64,000 nt of DNA from the NCBI GenBank assembly GCA_004211905.1, contig SHBP01000010.1, positions 20,169-84,168 on the forward strand, given 5' to 3'. Below the pieces are notes generated by a model. The model made no database searches and was not told where the DNA came from. It worked only from the letters and a program-made list of their open reading frames with translations. Positions 8,942 through 18,574 of this stretch are shown one piece after another (the first letter of the stretch is position 1; the number at the start of each line of letters is the position of its first letter). Position numbers and translations under genes: made by a program. The DNA comes from SAR92 clade bacterium (GTDB taxonomy: Bacteria; Pseudomonadota; Gammaproteobacteria; Pseudomonadales; Porticoccaceae).

Positions 8942-9973
8942 ATGAAGTTAGCTAAATTTATTAGTATTCTTGCAGCATTAATAATAAACACTGCGCTAGC
9001 ATCAGAGCTTCCAAACTCACTGCCAAATAACTTTGATTCTCTTGGCCCGACAGTCAAGCAATTAACGACAGAAACTGGACGCCAAATCCATTATGTGGAT
9101 GACGGAGTAACAAACGCTCATCCTGTCGTTTTTACGGGGGGTCTGGGCACATCAGTTCGTGCAATACGCCTATTGGATTTCTTGAGAACCATGCGCCAAG
9201 ACTTAAATATTCGCATGATTACCGTAGAACGTAATGGATTTGGTCAAACTCAATTTAACCCAAATTTAGATATGTCAGATTATGCCAAAGATGTTGAATA
9301 CGTATTGGATCATCTGGACATCGATCATTTTTCTTTGTTTGGTATTTCTGGTGGGGGACCCTATACGGCCAAAATAGCTTCTCGTTTACATAAACGAGTA
9401 CTGTCGATTCATATGGCTGCAACATCTCCATTAATTGGCCAGGCTGATTGGTGCTCGCCTGATCAAGGTACTAGCGGCTATAGTGATTTACTCGCCTACC
9501 CTATGCAGTTCTTCGGATTCCCTAAGTCAAGCTCGATGCACCAAGTAGAAGGTTTTCAGGATACCGCATTCGAAGAGGCCGCAAGAGCCCACAATCTGCG
9601 GGGGCAATCAGCTGATCCTGCACCACTTGAACATGAGATGGCACTTTATTGCAGTGAGGGAGCGATCGATACCTCTCACGTTAAATCTAAACTCTTTGTC
9701 TATCGTGGACAAGCCGATGAGTTGTTAAATAATGAACCAAATGACGCCTGGCAAAAGCACTATCCTAAGGCAACCCTCTTTTTAAGAAACTATCCCGGAG
9801 AAGGACATGATGTCCAATACCGTCATCTGGATCAAATATTGTTAGACCTGTCTGGTCAAAGTTCAAAGATCTTAATATGCAAAGATGGCGATCAAAAAAT
9901 GATTAGCCCGCTTGCACAACAGAAACTAATGCCTCGTGAATATAAACTCGGCCTCTGCCAATGGGACAATTAA
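8942..9973 (+). CDS. secreted alpha/beta hydrolase
   Basis: 343 residues with a signal peptide (MKLAKFISILAALIINTALAS). The alpha/beta-hydrolase elements are present: GTSVRA oxyanion region, nucleophile elbow FGISGGGPYTA (G-x-S-x-G), a candidate acid in VYRGQADELL and the catalytic His in GEGHDVQYRH. It should be a periplasmic esterase, lipase or peptidase; substrate unknown. A strong Shine-Dalgarno GGGAGGA precedes the ATG. betB starts 37 bases after its stop, so the two are probably co-transcribed, which could make this an esterase that frees a choline- or betaine-type compound; that link is inference from position only. Confidence 0.82.
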   Translation: MKLAKFISILAALIINTALASELPNSLPNNFDSLGPTVKQLTTETGRQIHYVDDGVTNAHPVVFTGGLGTSVRAIRLLDFLRTMRQDLNIRMITVERNGFGQTQFNPNLDMSDYAKDVEYVLDHLDIDHFSLFGISGGGPYTAKIASRLHKRVLSIHMAATSPLIGQADWCSPDQGTSGYSDLLAYPMQFFGFPKSSSMHQVEGFQDTAFEEAARAHNLRGQSADPAPLEHEMALYCSEGAIDTSHVKSKLFVYRGQADELLNNEPNDAWQKHYPKATLFLRNYPGEGHDVQYRHLDQILLDLSGQSSKILICKDGDQKMISPLAQQKLMPREYKLGLCQWDN

Positions 9974-10010
9974 GTTTGGACCTAAGTAAAACTAATAATT
10001 GGAGTTTGTT

Positions 10011-11465
10011 ATGATCACTCAACCCGCTGCTAGCCATTTTATCGACGGTGAATATGTAGAAGATTCCAGTGGCACGCCAATTAATGTCATCTACCCAGCA
10101 ACTGGAGAGATCATTGGCAAAGTATATTCAGCAACTCCAGCCATTATTGAAAGGGCCATTGAAAGTGGCACTAAGGCACAAAAAGCCTGGGCACGACTCT
10201 CTGGGACCGAGCGTGGCCGAGTATTAAATCGTGCCGCTTCAATTATTCGAGAGCGAAACTACGATCTATCTGTTTTAGAGACCTATGATACCGGCAAACC
10301 AATCTCTGAAACTCTCTACGCCGATGCTACAAGCGCAGCGGATGCATTAGAATATTTCGGTGGTTTGGCCGGATCGATTACCGGGGAGCATATTCCTCTG
10401 CCGGACGGAAATTGGGCCTATACGCGCCGCGAACCATTGGGGCTGTGCGTTGGAATTGGCGCCTGGAACTATCCGACTCAGATTGCATGCTGGAAAGGAG
10501 CGCCCGCTCTTGCCTGTGGTAATGCCATGATCTTCAAACCCTCAGAAGTTACCCCTCTATGTGCTCTAAAAATAGCTGAAATTCTTATCGAAGCAGGACT
10601 GCCCCCAGGTTTATATAATGTTATTCAAGGTTTAGGAGATGTGGGCGCCACACTGGTCTCTGAACCTCGTGTGGATAAAGTTTCATTAACTGGATCAGTT
10701 CCCACTGGTCGTAAGGTCTATGCCTCAGCCGCCTCGCAAATGAAACATGTAACTATGGAATTAGGCGGGAAATCTCCATTGATAATCTTTGATGATGCAG
10801 ATCTTGAAAACGCAGTGAGTGGTGCAATTTTGGCTAATTTCTACTCAACGGGTCAGATCTGTTCAAATGGAACTCGTGTCTTTGTTCAGCGAAAAATCCA
10901 AGATGCTTTTCTTAAGCGTTTGGTTGAACGCTTAGGTCAAGCAGTCATTGGTGATCCGCAAGATGAGGCTACAAATTTCGGGCCGATGGTAAGCCAGAGA
11001 CAACTGGACATAGTGCTCGAATATTTTGAGAAAGCTAAAAGTGAGGGTGCTCGACTGATTACTGGAGGAAAGCCTATCGCTGGCGATGGTTTCTTTATAG
11101 AACCTACAGTTTTTGCCGATGTGACCGATGATATGACCATTGCATGTGAGGAGGTTTTTGGGCCTCTAATGTCAGTGTTAACCTTTGATGCCGAAAAAGA
11201 AGTCATCACAAGAGCTAATGCGACAGAATTTGGGCTAGCGGCGGGTGTCTTTACTGCAGATCTAAGTAGAGGCCACAGAATGGTCGATGCTCTAGATGCC
11301 GGCACTTGCTTTATTAATTCCTATAATGACGCTCCTGTTGAAGTACCTTTTGGTGGTGTGAAGATGTCCGGGGTGGGTCGAGAAAATTCAAAAGCCGCCA
11401 TCACACATTATTCGCAGTTAAAATCTGTATTTGTGCGCATGGATGATATGGAATCTCCCTTTTGA
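10011..11465 (+). CDS. betB: betaine aldehyde dehydrogenase
   Basis: 484 residues. NAD(P)+-dependent oxidation of betaine aldehyde to glycine betaine, or a closely related aminoaldehyde. Seen: [21 protein letters not shown] with the catalytic Asn (N153), MELGGKSP with general base E250, and [16 protein letters not shown] with nucleophile C284. The overall match to E. coli BetB, including the REPLG and [13 protein letters not shown] blocks, is high. The start is the ATG at 10011, with GGAG at 10001-10004, not the TTG at 9999. No betA, betI or choline transporter is in the window, so the aldehyde source is unclear; gamma-trimethylaminobutyraldehyde dehydrogenase is an alternative role. Confidence 0.87.
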   Translation: MITQPAASHFIDGEYVEDSSGTPINVIYPATGEIIGKVYSATPAIIERAIESGTKAQKAWARLSGTERGRVLNRAASIIRERNYDLSVLETYDTGKPISETLYADATSAADALEYFGGLAGSITGEHIPLPDGNWAYTRREPLGLCVGIGAWNYPTQIACWKGAPALACGNAMIFKPSEVTPLCALKIAEILIEAGLPPGLYNVIQGLGDVGATLVSEPRVDKVSLTGSVPTGRKVYASAASQMKHVTMELGGKSPLIIFDDADLENAVSGAILANFYSTGQICSNGTRVFVQRKIQDAFLKRLVERLGQAVIGDPQDEATNFGPMVSQRQLDIVLEYFEKAKSEGARLITGGKPIAGDGFFIEPTVFADVTDDMTIACEEVFGPLMSVLTFDAEKEVITRANATEFGLAAGVFTADLSRGHRMVDALDAGTCFINSYNDAPVEVPFGGVKMSGVGRENSKAAITHYSQLKSVFVRMDDMESPF

Positions 11466-11795
11466 ACTTTATGATATCTACCGCAAATTCTAATCATTAG
11501 GCACCTTATACGCCTAATTTCTGAAACGAATTGAACTATTCTCAGAAAACCTGTCAAAGAATAGGCAAGCATTGCTTGTATATTCTCCCCCGAGATAGAA
11601 AGTAAGTTTTAGTCTTCAATTATTGAAACAACCCCGGCCAACTAAATGGCTGGGGTTTTTTTTGCTTGATGAGTATCGCCTTTTCTGAAAAAACCATGAC
11701 TGCTATCTAATTTCATAGTTGTGTAGGCATAAAAGGTAATGTTAATGTCACTGGTAAAAATAATGCTTAACGGTAATATCTCTCTGGAGCAAAGA
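11466..11795. other. intergenic region with possible small transcript
   Basis: About 330 bases between betB and the PHP gene. The only clear element is a strong hairpin terminator at 11630-11664, about 165 bases after betB. The stretch before it (about 11540-11630) has no open frame and could be a 3' UTR or a small RNA. A TATATT box near 11579 is a candidate -10 but no convincing -35 was found. Confidence 0.35.
11630..11664 (+). terminator. rho-independent terminator downstream of betB
   Basis: AACCCCGGCCA (11630-11640), loop ACTAAA, TGGCTGGGGTT (11647-11657) with a single G-U pair, then an unbroken T run. It is oriented for plus-strand transcripts. Confidence 0.88.
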
Positions 11796-13004
11796 ATGGA
11801 TTTTTTAAAATTTGTGGCCCTTTCTTCTATTACATTACTTCTGGGGCTCCAGTCCTCTGGAGGTTTTGCCCACGATACCGCTTACGCACCAAAGCCTTCT
11901 AACCAACGAGCTATCGAGTTCCCAGATACTGAGACGTATAAAACCTTAGCGGTTGATCTTCATATTCATAGTGTTTTCTCCGATGGACACGTATGGCCAA
12001 ATATTAGAGTTGCAGAGGCTCAGCAAGACGGTTTAGATGCTATTGCCATGACTGAGCACCTAGAGTGGCAACCTCATCTTGCCGATATTCCACATCCCGA
12101 TCGCAATCGTTCCTATCAGGAGGCTGCAGAATCAGCGAAAGGATCTGATCTAATAGTACTTAGTGGTAGTGAAATTACTCGCTATCTACCTGCAGGTCAT
12201 ATCAATGCAATATTTATCAATGATGCTAATAAATTAATTAACGTGAAAGGTGCCGCTAGAAATTCTACCGACACAGAGATATTCGGTAAGGCAGCAATTA
12301 AATGGCCTGCACAAAGTGCCGTCGAAGCTGCCCATAAGCAAGGCGCATTTATGTTTTGGAATCATCCAAACTGGTCAAATCGAGAAACATCCGGTATCAC
12401 AAAAATAAACACTTTCCACGCGAAAAATGCCAAAGAAGGCAAACTTCATGGAATCGAAGTGGCCAACACTCACTGGTATGCTGAAGCTGCTTTTCAGACG
12501 GCTCTTGATTATGATTTAACGCTCATTGGTACCTCTGATGTGCACGATCTTATTGATTGGGATTATCTACCCCATGAAGGTGGCCATCGCCCAGTAACCT
12601 TAGTTTTCGCTAAGGAAAAGACTGCTGATTCCATAAAGGAAGCGCTTTTTGCTCGACGCACCGCTGTATGGTTCAAAAACCTTTTAATTGGCCGCGAGAA
12701 AGACTTGGGCCCTTTATTAGACGCGAGCTTAGAAGTAAAAAGTATGAAATATCAAACAGATACTGTGATCGCAGAGATTGAAATCGAAAACAGCTCAGAT
12801 GCTAACTTTGATGCACGTTATACAGGACCTTATAGTCTAGGACTTTCCAGTGACCGATTTCAGCTACCTGCGCATAGCACAACGGTTATCGAGGTTAAAC
12901 CAGGGAAACGCCTAGAAGCTCTTGAGTTACCAATTACTTTAGAAAACACTCTAGTAACACCAGAGACTCACGCTACGATGGTATTGAAAGCGGCGCTGAA
13001 GTAA
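11796..13004 (+). CDS. PHP-domain phosphoesterase, Sb-PDE type
   Basis: 402 residues, secreted (signal peptide MDFLKFVALSSITLLLGLQSSGGFAHD). The PHP metal-site motifs are visible: DLHIHSVFSDG (H-x-H), AMTEHLEW, SGSEITR, FWNHPNW and the late GTSDVHD. The C-terminal third (about 310-402) is a beta-rich accessory domain. Sb-PDE-type members hydrolyse phosphodiesters outside the cytoplasm, which fits a marine phosphorus or nucleotide scavenger; activity here is inferred. The start at 11796 is chosen because GGAG at 11786-11789 is correctly spaced and gives a clean signal peptide; the ATG at 11739 would add a polar leader. It is followed by a small secreted protein gene. Confidence 0.82.
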   Translation: MDFLKFVALSSITLLLGLQSSGGFAHDTAYAPKPSNQRAIEFPDTETYKTLAVDLHIHSVFSDGHVWPNIRVAEAQQDGLDAIAMTEHLEWQPHLADIPHPDRNRSYQEAAESAKGSDLIVLSGSEITRYLPAGHINAIFINDANKLINVKGAARNSTDTEIFGKAAIKWPAQSAVEAAHKQGAFMFWNHPNWSNRETSGITKINTFHAKNAKEGKLHGIEVANTHWYAEAAFQTALDYDLTLIGTSDVHDLIDWDYLPHEGGHRPVTLVFAKEKTADSIKEALFARRTAVWFKNLLIGREKDLGPLLDASLEVKSMKYQTDTVIAEIEIENSSDANFDARYTGPYSLGLSSDRFQLPAHSTTVIEVKPGKRLEALELPITLENTLVTPETHATMVLKAALK

Positions 13005-13140
13005 GCGCTGGCAATAGATTTTTCTATTATGCTTAAAATGTTTTAACGTGTGATGGACTTTCTGAAACACGACTGTAAGCATTCTCCAATAAATTTTTTA
13101 GCAACCGATACCTCGGTTAATACTTCAAAAGGAATGGCAC

Positions 13141-13662
13141 TTGAACCACGCAAAAATTCTCAACTTATCAATCAGCAGTTTACTTCTTTTGTCCTCATTA
13201 GGTTTTGCAAACTCTCTTGAGGTAAAAGATAAAAATCCTTGCTTATCAACTGATCCTGCTCTTGGTGATTCAGCCTTTTGGGCAAGTAAAGCCGTTGAGC
13301 AATTCGCCGATGGCAGGTTTACCGATGCTGTAAATACGGTTGATGCCTGTTTTGCTCAGTGGGGTCCAGAAGCAGGACAACAGCAGAAAAAACTACATAA
13401 AAAACGTAATAGCTGCCCTCCGACAGGAAAGGTTAAGCCCAGAATAAAACGTAAAATAGAAAAAGATTACTTGATGAATGACGTTTCGATGGCTCTCTGG
13501 GCGAAAGCTCGCTCTCAGCATGAACTCGGACACATCGATTTAGCAAAACAAACTTATGGTCAGTGCGTATACATGACCTGTGGCCGAGCTTGGGACCCCA
13601 AAGGGTGGTTTTGGAGTCCAGCCAAGGATTGTGCCGATAAAGCAAGGGCACTTTTAAAATAA
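13141..13662 (+). CDS. small secreted protein of unknown function
   Basis: 173 residues, not recognised as a named family. A signal peptide (LNLSISSLLLLSSLGFANS) leads into a Cys-containing mature protein (CLST, DACFAQWG, NSCPPTG, CVYMTCGRAW, KDCADKA) whose spacing suggests several disulfides. The segments FWASKAVEQFADGRFTDAVNTVDACF and MALWAKARSQHELGHIDLAKQTYGQC read like two degenerate TPR helices. The frame begins with TTG at 13141; AAGGA about eight bases upstream supports it. It sits next to the glucan locus and could be an accessory periplasmic protein, but it is also just downstream of the PHP gene. Confidence 0.6.
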   Translation: MNHAKILNLSISSLLLLSSLGFANSLEVKDKNPCLSTDPALGDSAFWASKAVEQFADGRFTDAVNTVDACFAQWGPEAGQQQKKLHKKRNSCPPTGKVKPRIKRKIEKDYLMNDVSMALWAKARSQHELGHIDLAKQTYGQCVYMTCGRAWDPKGWFWSPAKDCADKARALLK

Positions 13663-13705
13663 TGCAAACTACATAGGACCTAACTGATGCTGGTTTGGCC
13701 TCGCG

Positions 13706-15553
13706 TTATTTCTGTGTATAGTAAATGTTCTTAATATAAATGTGCTCTTTATTCCCAGGCGACTGGCTTAGTAAAGAAAGAATACCAGTAACATCTATCA
13801 TTTCACTGTCATTCCTGAACAAAGAAATTGGCAATTTATACCGCCTCCATTGATCAGATAATGGGTAGTCAGTTCCCTTACCAAATGGAAGTAAACTATT
13901 GATTTGGTCTCCATTTAGGAAGCGTCCAGTTTGGAATCCGATATTAAAGCTTATGGTATTGTCGCCGCGAATATCAAAGTGTAAATACCCTGATTTAAAT
14001 TGCGATAAATTTTCACCCACATCTGCCTGAAATTCGAGACTTGTTCCCCACCAATCACTGGTTCTTGTCGCAATTTCTATAATGCCTTGAGGGGACATTT
14101 GAATACTCACCGTTCCTTCCCAAGGTATCAACTTTAAAATTGCACTCGGATAAGACATATCAGTTGAAGCGTTGGGATCCAAGTCTCTATTTGATACGAC
14201 ATAAGTGTTTGCTGTAATGACTTGCCCGGGAGCTACGCTGTCATTGACTGAGGTAATTTTGCGGACTGGCATAGTACTCTTGAAAGGAGGATTGAGAACA
14301 TCATCTAGCATCGCTGTCAGATCGCCCCCATAACTCTTTACTAGCGGTCTATTATCTCGAGTTAAGCCACTTAAACTTCCATCATCTACCAAATCCCAAA
14401 GGGTATATTTAACTTCATTGTTTAATCTAATCAATCCAAAATGATTCTCTGAGCCACCACCATCAGATGCATCTTTCCATTGCTCATCAAACACTTCAAA
14501 GTAAAACAATGACATCCCCACCTGATCAGTCCACTCCCGCATATAATGATAAAACCATTTTTGTTTATACTCATCAGACGCTTTAGACCCACTTGCTCCA
14601 TATGCCGCGCTGTCAGAGGAGGCCCAACCGGCTTCACCAATATGAATTGGCTTATCAATACCTAAACTTGTTACATAATCTGCAACACCTTGATACTGGG
14701 ACTGTGCATATTTAACTGCGCGTTTCATAGTTGCCTGAATCATTTCTTGCTTACTCAGGCCTTCCTCCGCGGGAAGAACACCCCAAAAGTCTTGGTTATA
14801 AAAAGAATCATGATATGGATAAGTGTGGACTGATAAGAAATCGACCGCGTTAATCAATGAGACTAGATCCTCAGTATGGTAGACCGATGATCCTCCACCC
14901 CAGGATTCGTAGTTATCTGAACTAGTAATCCAAATATCTGAATTCAGTTGCCCCGTACTTTTCAATGTTTGCAAATAGTTAACCCATTTAAGAATCGTCT
15001 TGGGATAAACAAAGTAATTAACTGCCCACTGAACCATGGCCTCATTACCCACCGCAATAACTTTAACAATATCGGGGTACTCGTTTGCCAATGCCACAGC
15101 CGTCTCTATCTCAGCAGTATTCTTTTCAATATCACCCTTATGGTGATCTGTACCATGCCTCCAAGACCCTTGGGCCTCAACCCATGCACCGAGCATTACA
15201 TACATTTCAAAATTAGGATCAGCGTTTTTAAGTACTCTTATTGCAGCCAAAAGATCAGGTGCCAGGGGAAATTGGGACGTGTTATAAGTGCGTAAGACTT
15301 TGACTCCCATTGCGGAAAGAATTTTCAAATCTTCTATTAATTGTTCTTGAGAGGGTGCAACTTCACGACTTTTACCCCTGTAACCACCATAGGAAAAAGC
15401 AGGATAATTAGGGTTGCCCAATATTTGGGCCGCAGTCGGGTTTTCTATAGACGGCTCTTGAATAATATCGTCACTACAAGCGGCCAAAAACCAGACTGTT
15501 ATGCTTAAAGTGATGAATTTTAAAAATTTAGTCACAGTTTTTGCTACCCTCAT
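13706..15553 (-). CDS. GH17 family glucan hydrolase/transferase, lipoprotein
   Basis: 615 residues. Lipoprotein signal with lipobox FLAAC, lipidated Cys at about residue 26. The GH17 barrel spans about 45-420: acid/base Glu in VIAVGNEAMVQW (E171) and nucleophile in IHIGEAGWASS (E307). The C-terminal 170 residues form a beta-sandwich-like region (ILKLIPWEGTVSI, SGYLHFDIRGDNTISFNIGF, WRRYKLPISLF) resembling ExoP-type carbohydrate-binding modules. It likely attacks beta-1,3-glucan (laminarin) at the cell surface or periplasm. The inner ATG at 15553 gives a normal lipoprotein signal; frames from 15610 or 15595 would place it after a long leader and run through a TATAAT at 15594-15599. It is divergent from the clan-A glycosidase gene. 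Confidence 0.83.
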   Translation of the reverse strand: MRVAKTVTKFLKFITLSITVWFLAACSDDIIQEPSIENPTAAQILGNPNYPAFSYGGYRGKSREVAPSQEQLIEDLKILSAMGVKVLRTYNTSQFPLAPDLLAAIRVLKNADPNFEMYVMLGAWVEAQGSWRHGTDHHKGDIEKNTAEIETAVALANEYPDIVKVIAVGNEAMVQWAVNYFVYPKTILKWVNYLQTLKSTGQLNSDIWITSSDNYESWGGGSSVYHTEDLVSLINAVDFLSVHTYPYHDSFYNQDFWGVLPAEEGLSKQEMIQATMKRAVKYAQSQYQGVADYVTSLGIDKPIHIGEAGWASSDSAAYGASGSKASDEYKQKWFYHYMREWTDQVGMSLFYFEVFDEQWKDASDGGGSENHFGLIRLNNEVKYTLWDLVDDGSLSGLTRDNRPLVKSYGGDLTAMLDDVLNPPFKSTMPVRKITSVNDSVAPGQVITANTYVVSNRDLDPNASTDMSYPSAILKLIPWEGTVSIQMSPQGIIEIATRTSDWWGTSLEFQADVGENLSQFKSGYLHFDIRGDNTISFNIGFQTGRFLNGDQINSLLPFGKGTDYPLSDQWRRYKLPISLFRNDSEMIDVTGILSLLSQSPGNKEHIYIKNIYYTQK

Positions 15554-15604
15554 TATCAAATTTAAAGTCGTTAACAAATATTTTGCGATGCCCATTATAG
15601 TGCG

Positions 15605-15663
15605 CCCCACTCAATCAACTATCTGATTATCGACAAAAGCATGTCTTTTATCGATGAGTGGGG
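15605..15663. promoter_or_regulatory. nested inverted repeats in divergent promoter of glucan genes
   Basis: The 9-bp arms CCCCACTCA (15605-15613) and TGAGTGGGG (15655-15663) enclose a hairpin ATCGACAAAAG (15629-15639) / CTTTTATCGAT (15645-15655) with a 5-base loop and one mismatch. No T run follows, so it is more likely an operator or mRNA structure than a terminator. It lies between the GH17 lipoprotein and the clan-A glycosidase. Confidence 0.5.
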
Positions 15664-15725
15664 GTCCACCCAAGAACTAATTGTCATAAAATAATTTTTA
15701 GTTCGCGCCAGTTAGGTAACGTTGC

Positions 15726-16979
15726 ATGACTCCTAAAAAAGTTGAATTAGTCCAGAGCTCTCAACAATTCCAGTTGCAGGTCGATGGGGAGCCGTTTTAT
15801 ATCAAGGGTGCTGGACTAGAATTGGGCAGCATTGAAAGTCTCGCTAAGTATGGGGGCAATGCTTTTCGAACCTGGCGAGTAGCTAATGATGAAAAAACTG
15901 GCCGTGAAATTCTCGATGAAGCACATCGTTATGGATTAATGGTGTGCATGGGCCTTGATGTTGCACGCGAACGCCATGGCTTTAACTACAGCGATAAAAA
16001 AGCAGTTGCCCAACAACTGGCTGTAATCAAAGAGGATATATTGGCGTTAAAAGATCATCCAGCTCTGCTTATGTGGGGTATTGGCAACGAACTCAATCTC
16101 CGTCATACCAACCCTAAAGTTTGGGATGCTGTTAACCAGCTCTCTGAAATGATTCATGAATTCGACCCTAATCACCCAACCACTACTATGCTGGCAGGTG
16201 CAGAACCAGATGTAATCCAATTGGTTATGAAACGGTGTCCTGATCTAGATCTACTATCTTTTCAGCTATACGGTGATATCAACAAACTGCCTCAATATTT
16301 AAAAGCGAGTCAATATCAAGGCGCTTATATAATTTCCGAATGGGGCGCAACCGGCCACTGGGAAGTTAAATGTACAGATTGGAATCGCCCTTTAGAGGCA
16401 ACTAGCAGTGAAAAAGCGAGCTCTTATAAAAGCCGATATCTAGATTATATTGCCGCTGATACGATTCAATGTGTTGGCTCATTTGTATTTTTATGGGGGC
16501 AAAAGCAAGAGCGGACCCCCACTTGGTATGGTGTTTTTCTCGAAAATGGTAAGCATACAGAAGCCGCTCAGGTGATGGAGACTCTGTGGACCGAAAAGTC
16601 CTCGCAATACGATGTACCAAAAATATCTCAACTTACCCTTAATGGTTGTTCAGCACATGATAATGTTCGCCTCACAAACGGTAGAAAGTATCAAGCAAAA
16701 GTAACCTTTGAGTACCCAAAAGACGATCCAATAAGTTTCCGTTGGGAGTTAATGGCAGAGGTTGAAAAAGCACTAGAGAGCGATGGCGGCGATTTTGAGC
16801 CTAAACCCAATATTCTCTGGTGTCATAATGACCTCAAAACTAGTGATAGCATAGCTTTCGAAGCTCCTGATACTGGTGAATACCGTCTGTTTGTCTATAT
16901 CGACGATTCCTTTGGTGGCTCCGCTACCGCAAATATGCCCTTGTTAGTCGAATCTCTAGCGACGGAAGATCATAGCTAA
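15726..16979 (+). CDS. cytosolic clan-A glycoside hydrolase (GH2/GH5-like TIM barrel)
   Basis: 417 residues without a signal peptide. Residues 1-315 form a TIM barrel of the GH2-C / GH5 type: FYIKGAG, GGNAFRTWRV, acid/base Glu in LMWGIGNELNL (E122) and nucleophile in YIISEWGATGHWEV (E205). Residues about 325-417 are an Ig-like beta domain (DTGEYRLFVYIDDSFGGSATA). The sugar-binding domain of true GH2 enzymes is missing, so it is not a beta-galactosidase or glucuronidase of the usual build. Its place beside a sugar symporter and GH17 genes suggests it processes imported beta-gluco-oligosaccharides in the cytosol. Linkage specificity cannot be told from the sequence. Confidence 0.72.
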   Translation: MTPKKVELVQSSQQFQLQVDGEPFYIKGAGLELGSIESLAKYGGNAFRTWRVANDEKTGREILDEAHRYGLMVCMGLDVARERHGFNYSDKKAVAQQLAVIKEDILALKDHPALLMWGIGNELNLRHTNPKVWDAVNQLSEMIHEFDPNHPTTTMLAGAEPDVIQLVMKRCPDLDLLSFQLYGDINKLPQYLKASQYQGAYIISEWGATGHWEVKCTDWNRPLEATSSEKASSYKSRYLDYIAADTIQCVGSFVFLWGQKQERTPTWYGVFLENGKHTEAAQVMETLWTEKSSQYDVPKISQLTLNGCSAHDNVRLTNGRKYQAKVTFEYPKDDPISFRWELMAEVEKALESDGGDFEPKPNILWCHNDLKTSDSIAFEAPDTGEYRLFVYIDDSFGGSATANMPLLVESLATEDHS

Positions 16980-17054
16980 CCTATACTCGAGCGATGGTGA
17001 GGGGTCACCGCGCCTTCTGAAAAGGAAGTCAACAATAGGTTAGAAAATAATAAT

Positions 17055-18497
17055 ATGAATAACAGCGCCGCGTTAGAAGTTAATCACAATACAATTCCCT
17101 TAAATCAAAAGATCACCTTTGGGATTGGAATGTTAGCCAATCAAATGTTCCCTGCGTCTCTTGGGATCTTTATGGTCGTTTTAATTCAAGATATGGGAAT
17201 GAGCCCTCTCCTCTACGGGCTTTTAGGCATAATACCTAAATTCTTAGACGCGGTTACTGACCCATTCATGGGCTATATTTCAGATCACACAACATCCCGA
17301 TGGGGAAAGCGTCGTCCCTACGTTTTTATCGGTGCAATGATAGCAGGATTGTCATTTGCGATGATGTGGCAACTTTCTGCAGACAATTCTGAAATTTACA
17401 ATTTTTACTATTTTTTAACCTGGTCTTGCGTATTTTCTCTTGGAATGACAATTTTTGGTGTGCCCTACGTTGCCATGGGCTATGAAATGAGTTCTGATTT
17501 TCACGAACGCACCAGACTAATGGCCATTGCGCAATGGATTGGTCAATGGGCTTGGGTGATTGCCCCTTGGTTTTGGGTCATTCTTTATGATCCTACATGG
17601 TTTGAACGAACTGATGAAGGGGTGAGAGAATTATCCTTATGGGTAGCTGCTATCTGCATGTCACTGGCTTTAGTACCTGCCCTTTTCTGTACCTTTACTA
17701 ACTCTGAAATAAATGAAGATAACGTCCAGAAGCCCAAAAATACTCTTAAGAAAACAGTGATTGATTTCGGCCAAGGTATTATGATCACTTTAAGAAATAA
17801 ACCATTCCAGAAGATATGTATTGCAACATTTTTGGTGTTCAATGGTTTTCAGACTATTGCTGGCTTCTCCTTCTTTATTATCGTGCATTACATGAACGGC
17901 GGTGATGCCACTCAAGCTGGTCTTTACCCAACATTGTTTGGTGCCGTAGGCGCGCTTTTTACCTGTTTTATGGTGATTCCAGCTGTAAATTTTTGCGCGC
18001 AAAAGTATGGTAAAAAAATCACTTTTCTTATGAGTCAATGTGTTTCTTTAGCCGGTTACATACTACTTTGGTGGGGGTTCTCACCTGAACAACCTTGGCT
18101 GATGTTTCTACCTCTGCCTCTTTTTTCATTCGGGATCGGCGGGCTATTCACTATCATGATGTCTATGACTGCAGATATCTGCGATATGGATGAGCTTGAA
18201 ACAGGCGAGCGTCGTGCAGGTACCTTTGGTGCTATTTATTGGTTGATGGTTAAAATTGGAACAGGATTAGCATTAATGTCAGCTGGCTTGATTATGCATG
18301 CTATTGGATGGGACTCAAACGCAGCATCTCAAACTAATGACGCGCTATATCTGCTGCGTTTAAGCTATATCATCGTACCCAGCGTAGGTTCAATGTGCGC
18401 AATCTTAGTTATGCTGAATTATGACCTTGATGAAACAAAAGCCAACGACATAAGAGCCCAGTTAGACGCAAGACAAGTTTCAAACATCGCCAGCTAA
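17055..18497 (+). CDS. GPH-family sugar:cation symporter (MFS)
   Basis: 480 residues with 12 likely membrane helices. The hallmark GPH loop is present: FLDAVTDPFMGYISDHTTSRWGKRRPYVF; so is the later DMDELETGERRAGTFGAIYW signature between helices 10 and 11. These carriers import oligosaccharides or glycosides with Na+ or H+. It follows the cytosolic glycosidase by 75 bases in the same direction and ends at a hairpin terminator, so the pair is probably one operon: import, then hydrolysis. It would supply beta-1,3-gluco-oligosaccharides to the phosphorylase and the GH17 enzymes. The substrate is inferred from neighbours. Confidence 0.87.
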   Translation: MNNSAALEVNHNTIPLNQKITFGIGMLANQMFPASLGIFMVVLIQDMGMSPLLYGLLGIIPKFLDAVTDPFMGYISDHTTSRWGKRRPYVFIGAMIAGLSFAMMWQLSADNSEIYNFYYFLTWSCVFSLGMTIFGVPYVAMGYEMSSDFHERTRLMAIAQWIGQWAWVIAPWFWVILYDPTWFERTDEGVRELSLWVAAICMSLALVPALFCTFTNSEINEDNVQKPKNTLKKTVIDFGQGIMITLRNKPFQKICIATFLVFNGFQTIAGFSFFIIVHYMNGGDATQAGLYPTLFGAVGALFTCFMVIPAVNFCAQKYGKKITFLMSQCVSLAGYILLWWGFSPEQPWLMFLPLPLFSFGIGGLFTIMMSMTADICDMDELETGERRAGTFGAIYWLMVKIGTGLALMSAGLIMHAIGWDSNAASQTNDALYLLRLSYIIVPSVGSMCAILVMLNYDLDETKANDIRAQLDARQVSNIAS

Positions 18498-18515
18498 AAT
18501 AACAAAGACTTCATA

Positions 18516-18545
18516 AAAAAGCCGCCCAATTTAGGCGGCTTTTTC
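18516..18545. terminator. bidirectional terminator between symporter and phosphorylase genes
   Basis: AAAAGCCGCC / GGCGGCTTTT stem (core AGCCGCC 18520-18526 and GGCGGCT 18534-18540, 7-base loop), flanked by A and T runs. It can serve both converging genes. Confidence 0.88.
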
Positions 18546-18574
18546 ATTTCCTTTAGATACAAGAATTAATTAAC

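Noticed and set aside
16999..17012. Short repeat GGTGA-GGGG-TCACC before the symporter gene
   Set aside because: Arms are only five bases and no matching copy was seen at the other glucan promoters; too weak to call an operator.
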